A DNA stretch of 64,000 nt. It comes from Ceratobasidium sp. AG-K (taxonomy: Eukaryota > Basidiomycota > Agaricomycetes > Cantharellales > Ceratobasidiaceae). The stretch is from assembly GCA_037039685.1 (NCBI GenBank), contig JAWNGF010000003.1:62001-126000 (forward strand), given 5' to 3'. Positions 36,767 to 46,436 of the stretch are shown in pieces. The position numbers and the translations under genes are program-made. Numbering within the stretch: the stretch's first letter is position 1; each line of letters begins with the position of its first letter. The notes under the pieces were generated by a model that worked only from the letters and a program-made list of their open reading frames with translations, did not search any database and was not told the DNA's origin.

Positions 36767-39569
36767 TCAACGTCGAAATCGAGGATTGAATATGATCCAT
36801 GGACCGCTGCCCTTGCGACCTCTGTATTCGCCCGTTGGCCAAAGTTTACCTTTCGTCATCCACGGCAACCACCGGCATCGCCTGTTTAGAAGGTCACGCG
36901 CAGCTGAAATAACATTTCGTGCTGTTTTTGCATCGCAGTCGAGCATCAGCATCTCCCAATCGGCCCACGAAGACAGCTGCGTAAGGCCTTGAATCTTGCC
37001 CATCATCGCCTTCTCTTCGACCGAGGGCAACCACGCATGGACCGTCGTATCCCATCTACCAAACTCGCTCCCACAGTCGACGAAAGAAGTAAAAATACGG
37101 CTTGGCGTCTTGGCATCGGCAAAGATGTCGAGAGTGATACTGTGAAGCTCGTTTTCACCAAGTCGGCACCAGGAATTGCCACGGCGCGCGCTGGGAACCT
37201 TCGCAAAGACCTGGACGGGAAAAGCAAAGACGATATTCGTCATCTGTTGACTTAAAGGGAGGCCGTGATCGCGCTCTTCCGGATCGAGCTCCTCAGACGC
37301 GTAACGGACGATTGCCCTCGTCGCGGGCACCGCACCAGCAAAAGCATCGTCAGCATCGTCGGCTGGGAGAACGGTGACGCGCTGCTGTCTGTTGCTTCGT
37401 CGTGCTGCGCCCGTCGTGGTCGGGTCATCGCCACCGCCCACGCCCCATGGATCAGCGGGCGGTAAGGCTGCTGTCGCTCTGTTCACGATGCCGCGGAATC
37501 TTCGGAGAACCGCTAACTCCGTGCGGCCCTCCCTTGTGTCGGATGACAGGTAGACAATCGTGTGCCTCATGGCCGTGCGATGACTCGATTTACGTGGTAA
37601 GAGCGACTTGTCGGGTAAAAGGCGAAGGCCGCTGATAAAGTAAATTGTTTGGGGACGAAACGGCAGCACCATGCCGTCGAATTCGCCATGAACGCATCCG
37701 ACGTCTCGAATTTCGTCCCACGTCCCGCCATCTGCAGGACGGTTGATAAGCGCGTTTGACATCCAGGTGAGAAGTATGATGAGCGTGCCAACTTCTGGAA
37801 GCTGACTGGTGGTCATATGTTGCCGCGCGTCACTGGTGAGTATCCGGTTAAGGACGTTGTTGATCGCCATAAGTCGACGCCATTTGAAACCCCTGCGCAT
37901 GGTGTCAACCCATCGTTGACGCGGTAGCTGATGACCTACCAGTAGTGCGTGTTGCGCAGGACATAAAACCAGTTGCAAACTTGACGCATGGTTACAGCCA
38001 AATGGACGTGCGGATACCATTCGAATCCCACCCGTGACTCGAAGCGGACTGCCACGCTGTGAGTTGATGCGGCATGGCGAAATGCCTCCTGCAAAGGTAT
38101 GAAATGATCTCTGCGTTGCGCCGCCCAATCGTCGAGGACCCGCTGTATGGAAGTGTTCTTGGCCTTCTTTGTTCCTCCGCCACTGAGGTGATACGTAACG
38201 CTCTTGCTGGACGAGTAGGCCTGGAAATAACGAATGCCATCCTCTGGCTCATCGAGTTCCAGACGGAAGCCGGCAAAGTCTCCGAGGTGCGCTTCTTCGT
38301 CCTTGACGTATCCACCGCGGCGCATCTCAACCCAACGCTCGCAAATACCCGTTGGGACACCGGTGAAATGATGCATAATGTCGCAGTGCGCGGCGTAGTT
38401 GGCGAAGAGTGAAATAGGCCTGTCGTCTGGGCCTTGAAAGGCACTGAAAGTTGTGGCAACATCAATAAACCATTCGCCTTGCGTGAAATCCTCGGGCGTA
38501 AAGTCGGACAGGGCCGCCAAAACAGCCGCCGTGCGAGGGTTATCGTCGTCGATAATCTCACCATCTGGGCCGTTTGTTGTCAGTCGAAGTGATCGAGAAT
38601 AGGCACTGGATGTAGATGAAGCGCTAGCGCACCTTCTCCTGCAACGGGCTCCAAGGGCGGCTCGTGCGGCACACCGGCCATGTTCTTCAGTCCTTTGCCC
38701 TCAACGACGAAGAAAAAATCCTGGGCAAATTCAAGCTCCAGGTTCTCTTCGATCCTGCGCCGGATAGCGTTGATCCAGGTATTGACATCACCTCCATGGA
38801 CCTCCCGGCCGGTTGCCTGCAGGCGATTACCTTCACCAGGCCCAGGCGCCGCGCGAAACATTTCGCTACCATAGACTGCTGGCCATGTGCGTCTAACGTC
38901 GTCTGGCAAGGCTTCGATCGCCGCTGGTAGCACTGCCAAGTCGTAGAGAAGTCGCAAGTAGTATTCGCCAACGTAGTTCGCATTGGTGCCACGCGTGTTC
39001 CGGTCGGCCTCGTGACGTAGTTCGGGTAGAATCAAATAGACAGTGAAGTCCCCGATGGTAGCGAAACGAGTGTTTGGGAGTTTATGGATTTTTACCTCCT
39101 TCACTACACCGTCAGTACGAAATGGAACAATAAGTGATGGACAGCTTACCTCGTCTTCACCCTCGGTATCGCTCAGCCTCACCTGCGGCAGGTGGAAATT
39201 CGTGTTCAACGTGTATCTCTCGTCGTGCAGCATGAAATATTTCATCGTTGCTGTGTCAGCGATAGGAAACTGCCCCATCACGATGCCGAGCACCGAGTCG
39301 ATGTCACAGATCGCAGATAGCTTCATGTCGTCATCCAATGCGCACTGCGTCGCATCGAGACGCATTCGGTATTCATTCATGTCGTCATCATCCATACCTT
39401 CGCTGTAATGTCCCGTTAGCGCAAATATGTCGCGCTCGATGAGGTCAGTTTTCCGCGCCAAGTCGTCGAATTTTGTGCACCACTCTTCAATCGTCATATC
39501 GACCAGTGGAGGAAGGTTCTCGTCGAGGGCGGGCTTCAGAACCGCATCACGTGGTTGCCCTTGCGCCAT
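36767..39569 (-). CDS. Large unrecognised protein, about 880 residues, apparently intact
   Basis: No family is recognised. The start ATG is at 39569 (MAQGQPRDAVLKPALDENL). Three introns fit perfectly. A 51-nt in-frame intron follows EGEDE (about 39150-39100). A 68-nt intron with a CTGAC branch point bypasses the TGA at 38580 and joins to DGEIIDDDNPRTAAV. The third, about 50 nt, starts GTAGGT after NTHYW. Visible blocks are MTIEEWCTKFDDLARKTDL, YEWYPHVHLAV-like and WRRLMAINNVLNRIL. Further on are FISGLRLLPDKSLL, an Asp/Ala-rich linker, FGRWDTTVHAWLPSVEEKAM and a basic C-terminus. Composition is globular with acidic loops; no transmembrane segment or signal peptide is seen. The full-length open frame implies it is maintained. 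It is divergent from S1 with 564 bp between starts, so they may share a promoter. Confidence 0.75.
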
Positions 39570-40133
39570 GGCACTACTTCACTCAACGGATGAAGTGACA
39601 TGGGCCAGCATAGGATGACTCACCGCGTGGTTGATAGAACAATGGACTTTTACGTTTGTAAGGCGCGGTAGAATACCCACGGTGAGAGACACAACTAATC
39701 GTCCGTCCGTCTGAAAGGGCAAACACGGAGAATGGGGGAGTGAGGTTAGGCAAGGCCGATCGATTATATAGCTACCATATTATGAGCGTTGCATCCTCCG
39801 CCACCATCCTTCTCGCGCTTTTTTGTGCTTCGCCTAATTAGTCGCAGGAAGCAGAGCTAACCTCATTTAGGTCGCTTACAGAAACGGACCGGGGAATCGA
39901 ATATGCCCTTGCGAGTGGCGCCGGTCGTGCACCTACGTAAAAAATGCGCATAGCCAAGGTGGGACGAGCAGTTGAAATATCTCACATGACACCATGAACA
40001 CGCGGACAGGCACGCGATTAGCCCGAGTGTTGACAAGGTTGAAAATATACCAAGCTATCGTCGCCGTGCAAACAATGACAGACGCCTATATAATGGCGCG
40101 TACCCGTCGCCGATAATCCTCTTCGACACACAC
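39570..40133. promoter_or_regulatory. Divergent promoter region between the large unknown gene and S1
   Basis: 564 bp without a coding frame. On the S1 side the sequence TATATAA at about 40087-40093 lies 41-47 bp upstream of the S1 ATG and is a good TATA box candidate. Confidence 0.55.
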
Positions 40134-42764
40134 ATGAATCACCCGACCTCCCCGCGGTTCGGTTGCAGCATCGCAAACCGCACAATGTCAATTCCCAGTG
40201 TATGCATGAACGAACCATCTCACCTCGGCATATTCCGTCGCTTGCTGGACATATTGGCAACAGCGCAGCGGATAACAGTTGTATGCGGTGCAGGGATCTC
40301 GGTTAATGCTGGCATTCCGGTGCGTCTTTTGCTGTGCGGGCGTCGAATTAACTGATCCCTCGGGTGCCTTGCAATGATTTTCAGGACTTTCGCTCTGAAA
40401 ACGGGCTGTACAATAAAAGTTTTGGTGGCAACAACGGGCTGAAGGGATCCGAGCTTTTCGAGACGCGCACCTTACGCGACCCCGTCAAGCGACTTATTTA
40501 CAGCCAAACTCTCGCACGTTTACGCGTTTCGGCACGAAATGCGACGGTTACAAGCTGCCACCGATATATTATGTGCTTATTTGACGCGGGTCGTTTGCTG
40601 CGCTGCTACACGCAAAACATCGATGGCCTACAAACCCGCGACCGCCCGGACATGGTGGACATGGTTGTCGAGATGCACGGTACTAACGCGCAACTCAAAT
40701 GTCATAGTTGTCGGCAGCGACCACCACAGCCTTCCGCTGACTTCGATACCCAGCTCCTGTCATCGGGATACGCAAGCTGTCCTAATTGTACGGCGAACAA
40801 GCAGCGTAAGCTCCGATCTACCCAATATACCTTCGCTGTTGACCGGGCAATGTGTCATGCCACAGGCCAGACATCGAGGAGTATGAAGTTGCGCGATCGT
40901 GTGCCGGGCGAGCTTCTCCCCGACATCCTTCTGAATGACGACTCCGCCGAACTGTGGAAACGCGGGAACTCGCTCGACGAGCTTGTTGCAAGCGACGGCC
41001 AGTGCAATGTCTTGCTCATCGTCGGTACGAGTTTGAAGTCCAAAGGAGCCGCCCGGGTCGTAAAAGACCTTGCGAAGGTCACACACGGCTCTGACGGTGT
41101 GGTTATCTACGTCGACAAGAACAATCTCTCGCCGCACGAATGGTTGCCGCACGTGGACCTGCATCTCGAGGCAGATATCGATGAATGGGCTAACCAGTGC
41201 CTCAAGACGCCCCCTCACGTGAGTACAAGTTGTCGCTACTGTGTGGCGGAAGTTACGGCCGCCCAGCTAACCTGCACTCGTTCCCGTGTAATAGAATCAA
41301 GACGGCCTACCGCAGCAGACGATCTCGACCCAGGTGATATATCGTGCCACGCCGAAATACCCCATATCGCGCTGACCTCTGGCATATAGGTTGCGTGTAT
41401 TCTCAATATGGTCTGCCAGCTATCGGGCGACCATTCAGACCTACCTCGACAACGGGATTATCAGAGGAAAGTGCGTGGACGGAAACCCTGCCGCCATCAC
41501 GAGAAGACCGCTGATTTTCCTCTCGCGTTCCGCGCACGGAACGCCAAGATGCGACACCGAAATGGCGTACAATCGTAGCGAACCTGCAGACTCTCCTCAG
41601 CTTGTTCGCATACTACTCGTGGTATGTCATCACAGTTCGGCAAGGTTCGAGGCGAGAGCTCTTGCCGGGATAATCATACGTTTATATGCCGAGAACAAGT
41701 GGGAGGTATGTTGCGCGCACACCAGAGCAGCTTCAGGTTGCTTAAATAAGCTACAGTGCCAGCAGCATGTGGTGGAGTTGGGCAGGAAGGGGGACGTGAT
41801 TCATGTGCCACCGCTCTGGTAAGCCTGTGTTATTGTGCCATATGTATCGAGTGGCTCACATCGCACCGCGCGTGCAGGAATACCTTTTATCTTGTCACTG
41901 TGTATATCTCACGGTATGCGCAGTACTTTCAGTCCGAGACGTACGCCCGGACCGGCGAGGAAGAGATCGCCAAGGTAAGCCAGCGGGCATCCGTCGGTCA
42001 GTATGTCGCAATCAGCTTTTCACTGTTTCGACTAGTTCCTTCATCAATCGTTGCGCCTTGTTGGCGCTGTATCACAAAGGGCGGAGTGGTGCGCCCTTGT
42101 GATGGTATGCGCAGAGGAAGAGCTTCTGGACAAAGGTAAATTTCACGCTCTGGAAGATTCAATCACTCGGTAAGCGTTGAGTCACGGATTTTAGAACGCT
42201 GGGAATAGTGCTAAATTATTGCACTGCAGGTTCTATCCATTTGACATGGTGGTGGCGAACATTGGCCTAAGACGGTTTCGGCTGGGTGGTTGGGCCTCCT
42301 TCATTACGGCGCTCATCATAACGCACCCACAACGCGCGCAGCCGTCGCCTGAAGTCGTATCCGTGCCTTGGATTGGCAATAGCGACATGATCGATCATAC
42401 CGACCTCATTGTTCTCTTCAAGCTGCGGTCCCCAATTATGCTTCTGTCCTCGTCCTTCGCTGAACGGCCGCTGGGAAAGGCGCTACCAGATATACACACC
42501 GTTTGCAGTTGTCATTCCATGGCTCGGTCAAGCCGGAAGCCAAAGCATCATTTAAATGAGTATCATGGCAACAGCGACACACTAAGTTCGAAGTGGTGGG
42601 TTGTGCAGCATGACGCTTTGGATGGAAAGGCAGTAGCTGAACTGAGTGTGACCGTCGCTTGCTCTTCCTGTGGACGTACGTGGGCTCTCCCTTGCCGGGA
42701 TATGCATGGAACGATTATTCACATGAATAGTAGATACGGTGTGGAGGTCCCTGTGTATGTCTAA
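40134..42764 (+). CDS. S1: sirtuin with downstream caspase-like and Cys-rich domains
   Basis: The Sir2 domain is complete. CGAGISVNAGIP is joined over a 65-nt intron (40320-40384) to DFRSENGLYN. CYTQNIDGL (about 40600) and VEMHGTN with the catalytic His (about 40676) follow. Next are two zinc-binding Cys pairs (CHSC, CPNC) and VGTSLKSKG. Classical sirtuins use NAD+ to deacylate lysines; some Sir2 proteins are NADases. Further exons align with S2. RGN-EPADSPQLVRILLVVCHH and VVELGRKGDVIHVPPLW come first. NTFYLVTVYISRYAQ follows, with Arg-Tyr where S2 has His-Gly. Then come FLHQSLRLVGAVSQRAEWC, which ends in MVCAEEE, and the C-terminal block RPLGKALPDIHTVCSC with ACSSCGRTW. Intron positions in the shared part match S2. 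The junction after the Sir2 exon (41220-41480) is unresolved and the zinc finger there is degenerate, so S1 could be one gene or two adjacent ones. Confidence 0.65.
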
Positions 42765-42968
42765 TATTTTTGCATACAATTCAATATCTCGTTCTTTGAT
42801 TCCCCGCCAACCGGTCACATTTAAATTGTGTGTTTGGTGTTGAGTTTATGCCCCCTCAAATATAACCGAGCACACGAGTCATTATTGCTTCTCACTAGTG
42901 CAGAGCAACCGGGTAGGCCATCTGGCAAGTCCGATAAAAGTTAACATAGTTGATTGGTTCTCTGTGCC

Positions 42969-43136
42969 TCTCAGCGAAAATGTGAAAAGCTACGGGGTGC
43001 TCTGTAGCTCGGTTTTGCTCGGGAGCCCTCCTTAGGCTCCTTGAGCGCTTTGGAGCACGTGATCACAACGCTCCGGAGGGCTCCCGAGCAAAACCGAGCT
43101 ACAGAGCACCCCGTAGCTTTTCACATTTTCGCTGAG
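42969..43136. repeat. Perfect 62-bp inverted repeat with a 44-bp loop
   Basis: The left arm 42969-43030 begins CTCAGCGAAAATGTGAAAAG; the right arm 43075-43136 is its exact reverse complement. The loop at 43031-43074 contains the palindrome CACGTG. It looks like a short foldback element (MITE), but no target-site duplication was found. Confidence 0.85.
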
Positions 43137-43763
43137 GCTACCGGCATTTCATCACAGCGAAAAATCGCGATTGCGGCCCATAAGCGAGCTCGCATTGACA
43201 CACCAAGGCAGTCGATCCGTGAGCTTTAAATAGAGTATTGGCCGGTAATGATACGTCATTGCCTTATCCCTTGCGAGCACCATTTCCCGATGCGAGTCAA
43301 CCCGTGCTCGATGAACGGCGAGGGAATACACGACGAGGTCGTGACCTAGCTTATGTGATCACGCGGGAAATAGCGGAGCCGGGCGAGCTGCGGAGCGGCC
43401 GCCCAATGGAAACGGAGTGGAATTGGTCGAGACACGAGCAAAGCGCGAGGGTGGGTGGGCCATCCGAGCGCGTACTACAAATACATCAAAGCATGAACGA
43501 AAAAGAGGCAGCGGCGAGGACATCGAGCAGTAGCGAATAGACGAAAGATAAGGGTCAGACAGGAAATATCGAATCTGAAAAAGGGCCGTGAGGGAAAGGC
43601 CTGAAGGTGAAGCGTCACCGTTTTTGGGTCCGAGCATGAGAGGAAAGCGTATGAAAAGGCGGTTCTCAAAAAGTTAAAACTGGGAACAAGATAAAAATAC
43701 TAGGAAGTGACCGAGAAGCACAGAAAAGACGGAGACAAAGAACCTAGGGAGAGGAGAGGCGGG

Positions 43764-43933
43764 TAACGCGAGAAAAATGAAATCAACGCCAGCGGGCGAG
43801 CGACAATCAGCTGAATGCTACGGACGTGGTGCGTGAAGCGCGAGCTCGAGAGAGCACATACCTAACGCGAGAAAAATGAAATCAACGCCAGCGGGCGAGC
43901 GGGGCATTCGAGGAATGCCCCCCTTCATTTTTC
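43764..43933. repeat. 39-bp direct repeat, 99 bp apart, ending in a hairpin
   Basis: TAACGCGAGAAAAATGAAAT plus 19 further bases occurs at 43764-43802 and 43863-43901. The second copy runs into the perfect stem GGGGCATTC / GAATGCCCC (43901-43909 and 43913-43921). An outer stem GAAAAATGAA / TTCATTTTTC lies beyond it. No coding frame is involved. Confidence 0.75.
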
Positions 43934-44065
43934 TATGCGCGTCGGTGAGTCGGTGTTTGTATGCGACAAACAGCCACATACCGTCAGTTATCCCAATGCG
44001 AGGTCCCAACTGCCAAAAGCATCATACACGGACCGTGCGCTTAATGGCAATATCGCATTAGGATA

Positions 44066-44213
44066 CATCAGGAAACACCAATGTGTCTATGGTGGCTATG
44101 GAGGTCTATACTGGAGCCTCATTTTCTGCAAGGCGCTATAGATCACTCTATAGCCTTTCATAGAAAATGAGGCTCCAATATAGACTACTATAAACACGCT
44201 GTTTTTCCTGATG
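44066..44213. mobile_element. 148-bp foldback MITE flanked by TA
   Basis: Almost the whole element is one imperfect palindrome. The left end is CATCAGGAAACACC and the right end is GTTTTTCCTGATG. The central stem pairs TGGAGCCTCATTTTCT with AGAAAATGAGGCTCCA. TA stands on both sides (44064-44065 and 44214-44215), as expected for a Tc1/mariner-type target duplication. There is no coding capacity. The stem with scattered mismatches also resembles a small-RNA precursor. Confidence 0.7.
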
Positions 44214-44479
44214 TAGATGACGATCTGCGCGAAGGGTTCGGACGTCAGGAAGCGTCCTGGTCGGCTGGGAGAAGCAAATACGGAATGTGACCGAACGCGG
44301 CGGTGATGAATGGCTGGCGAGCCGAGAATGGTGCCTGCGGGCGGGAGGTAAGCATGCGGGCGCGCATACAACGAGAAAAGCGCAGCGCTAAAGCTCTTCG
44401 AAATGTCTCACACGCGTAGAACCCGTGAGATTACATCAAACAAGGAGCAATTGAGGTAAGCGCTGCCGCTTAGCAGACG

Positions 44480-44487
44480 CATTGGCC
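44480..44487. repeat. hAT target-site duplication, left copy
   Basis: CATTGGCC, identical to 45086-45093, directly flanking the element at 44488-45085. Confidence 0.85.
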
Positions 44488-45085
44488 CAGTGTTGTCAAA
44501 TTCGGGGTCGTATGGTCAGGTTTGGCAAAAAGTCAGGTTATGAGGTCATGACCTTGACCAAACCTTGACAAGTCAGGTCACGTGATAGCCCCCGATGAGA
44601 AAGAGCGAGCGGACACGGAGGATGTTTTACGAGCAACGCAGGAAATAGGTTGGGTAGGGTGGCTAGCCAACTAGGAAGATGAAGAAAGCAAGAAGAAGCC
44701 GTGAACCCGGACATGTAACCGCCAATCGGGAGCCGGTTTATTTAGCATGTTTGGGAGCCCTTTCTTGACGTAATAGCTTAGTGGGTACCACGCGAATAGG
44801 CCGTGCGTTCGAGTCCAGCCTGTGGTATCCTTTTTGGGTGAACTCCCCCGATCGGCCGATTTTTTGCCCTCACGCGATTTGCGTCGTTTCTAAAGATCCT
44901 TCGAGTACTGTCTATGTTTAAAATATGGACTTAGGCTGACTAGCGTGGCTACAATCGTCACGACATTATACCCGCCACGTGAGCTGACGGGTCAAAGGTC
45001 AGGTTAGGGATTGACCTAACCGTGGGGTTAGGTCAGCAGACCCATTTGACCATCAGGGTCCTGGGACCGCTCCATGACAACACTG
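44488..45085. mobile_element. Non-autonomous hAT-type element, 598 bp
   Basis: The ends are CAGTGTTGTCA and TGACAACACTG, a perfect 11-bp terminal inverted repeat of the hAT form CAGNG. Less perfect inverted matches continue inward through GGTCAGG-type words. A perfect 8-bp target-site duplication, the size made by hAT transposases, flanks it. There is no transposase frame. The subterminal regions are dense in TGACC/GGTCA words (44517-44580 and 44990-45060), plausible transposase binding sites. Confidence 0.85.
44774..44835 (+). promoter_or_regulatory. RNA polymerase III type A and B boxes inside the hAT element
   Basis: TAGCTTAGTGGG (44774-44785) fits the tRNA A box. GTTCGAGTC (44807-44815) fits the B box consensus GWTCRANNC exactly. 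Their spacing is tRNA-like, and a T5 run (44831-44835) follows as a possible terminator. The flanking bases do not fold into an acceptor or T stem, so this is a tRNA-derived or tRNA-like promoter and not an intact tRNA gene. Confidence 0.5.
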
Positions 45086-45093
45086 CATTGGCC
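45086..45093. repeat. hAT target-site duplication, right copy
   Basis: CATTGGCC, identical to 44480-44487. Confidence 0.85.
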
Positions 45094-45387
45094 ATTATGA
45101 TCATGTGACGTGTTACTAGAGATATAACCGCCACGTGACTTGGCCCAGGTTGTTCGTCCTTTCTACCGCCACTACCACCGCCGCATGCACCAGCTCGCCG
45201 CACTGTTGCGCGCTTGCCGTCGGACACCCGTATTCCGAGGTAGATTTGGGGCTTATGGAAGGTGGACATTGGTGCTACGTGACGTGCGGTGAGGACTGAA
45301 TGTGTTTTTACCCGATTTGGGACAACTTTATTCTTTCAATGGTGTTTGGTGTACGGTGATCATTCGATCTGACCTTGTTACGTGACC

Positions 45388-45523
45388 CGGCGCTGCGGCG
45401 TATGTCATCGTCATGTGCTATCATGCGATAACTCTCTGGCCTATGAAAACAACGCCATGCCATGATGCCCTCCCTGGCCTGGCGCTGCGGCGTATGTCTT
45501 CGTCATGTGTTATCATGCGACTA
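45388..45523 (+). repeat. Two more copies of the dispersed core repeat
   Basis: The cores at 45388-45433 and 45479-45523 read GGCGCTGCGGCGTATGTC, then (A/T)TCGTCATGTG, then (C/T)TATCATGCGA. They are the reverse complement of the cores in the 23.6-24.2 kb array, about 21 kb away, and 91 bp apart. Confidence 0.8.
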
Positions 45524-46436
45524 CACCCCGGCCAGTGGACGCATCATTGATGAGACGACGAAGTTACCATATGATCAACTGAGATGACTTGGCGCCGTAC
45601 CTCTCGCACCCTGCTCATACACATGCAACTGTTACCTTAATTGTGCCGAACGGTCTGGGGCATTATAATGCGCACTCAGGCTGACGCTGATAAATAAATA
45701 AGAAAGAAAACATAAAAGAAGACAAAAAAGAAAACGAATGAACAGAAACGGGTGATTATATCTTGCCGCAATCATCCTTCACGATGGGATGCGGTGGGTG
45801 ATCAGCGCGGCCTTTTCCAGTGGGGCAGTACGTAACGAGATGCGACCCTGCGTGCGGCACATTTGCCCGTATATTGATCAGTGCGATGAATCAGAGCACA
45901 TGCTACCACAAGCGAAGCATTCCCCAACATCCGTAATGTCCGGATGAAGCGATTACTTCAAGATCACGGTTGTTTGGCGAACTTCGCTGGCAGACAATAA
46001 CAAGTTCTTTCACCGTAAGATGGCACATGCCTTGCTGTAAGAATTGAACGATGTATCGCTTGCAAGGTAAGACAGTGACGATGCGTGTAATGTGAATAGT
46101 GCCGCGTGGCGAAGACACAGTAACGATCACGCGCTACGTCGTTTGTCAGTGTTGGAACCCACCATGTATAAAGCTGATTGGTGGTGCAAAATTGCGTGGC
46201 AGCTTCGATACGTCTAAGTTTCGATGATAGAACCTCGAATACCAATCAGTGTTTGCAGAAATCAATGCCTGTGATTGATCCTATTGTCGTGCAAATCGAG
46301 AAGCAATCGCGGATGATTGCTGCGCAAATACAATACGACACCAGCGTTATTGTTCCTTTGCTATAATTTGTACACGCACAGTCACATTCCCAGCAGCGGC
46401 TTGTCGCTGTGCAAACCTACTTTCACTTCATCACGA
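45524..46436. other. Intergenic, no supportable gene
   Basis: AT-rich and free of frames above 95 codons. It is the likely promoter side of the gene at 46437. Confidence 0.4.

Noticed and set aside
41391..41822. Separate 143-codon gene following the S1 sirtuin
   Set aside because: The frame is interrupted by well-formed introns, and its pieces align exon by exon with the caspase-like part of S2, so it is treated as part of S1.
42969..43136. hAT MITE assignment for the perfect inverted repeat
   Set aside because: Ends resemble CAGNG, but the flanking 8 bases do not match on the two sides.
44765..44840. Intact tRNA gene
   Set aside because: A and B boxes are present, but acceptor and T stems do not pair, and the sequence lies inside a hAT element.
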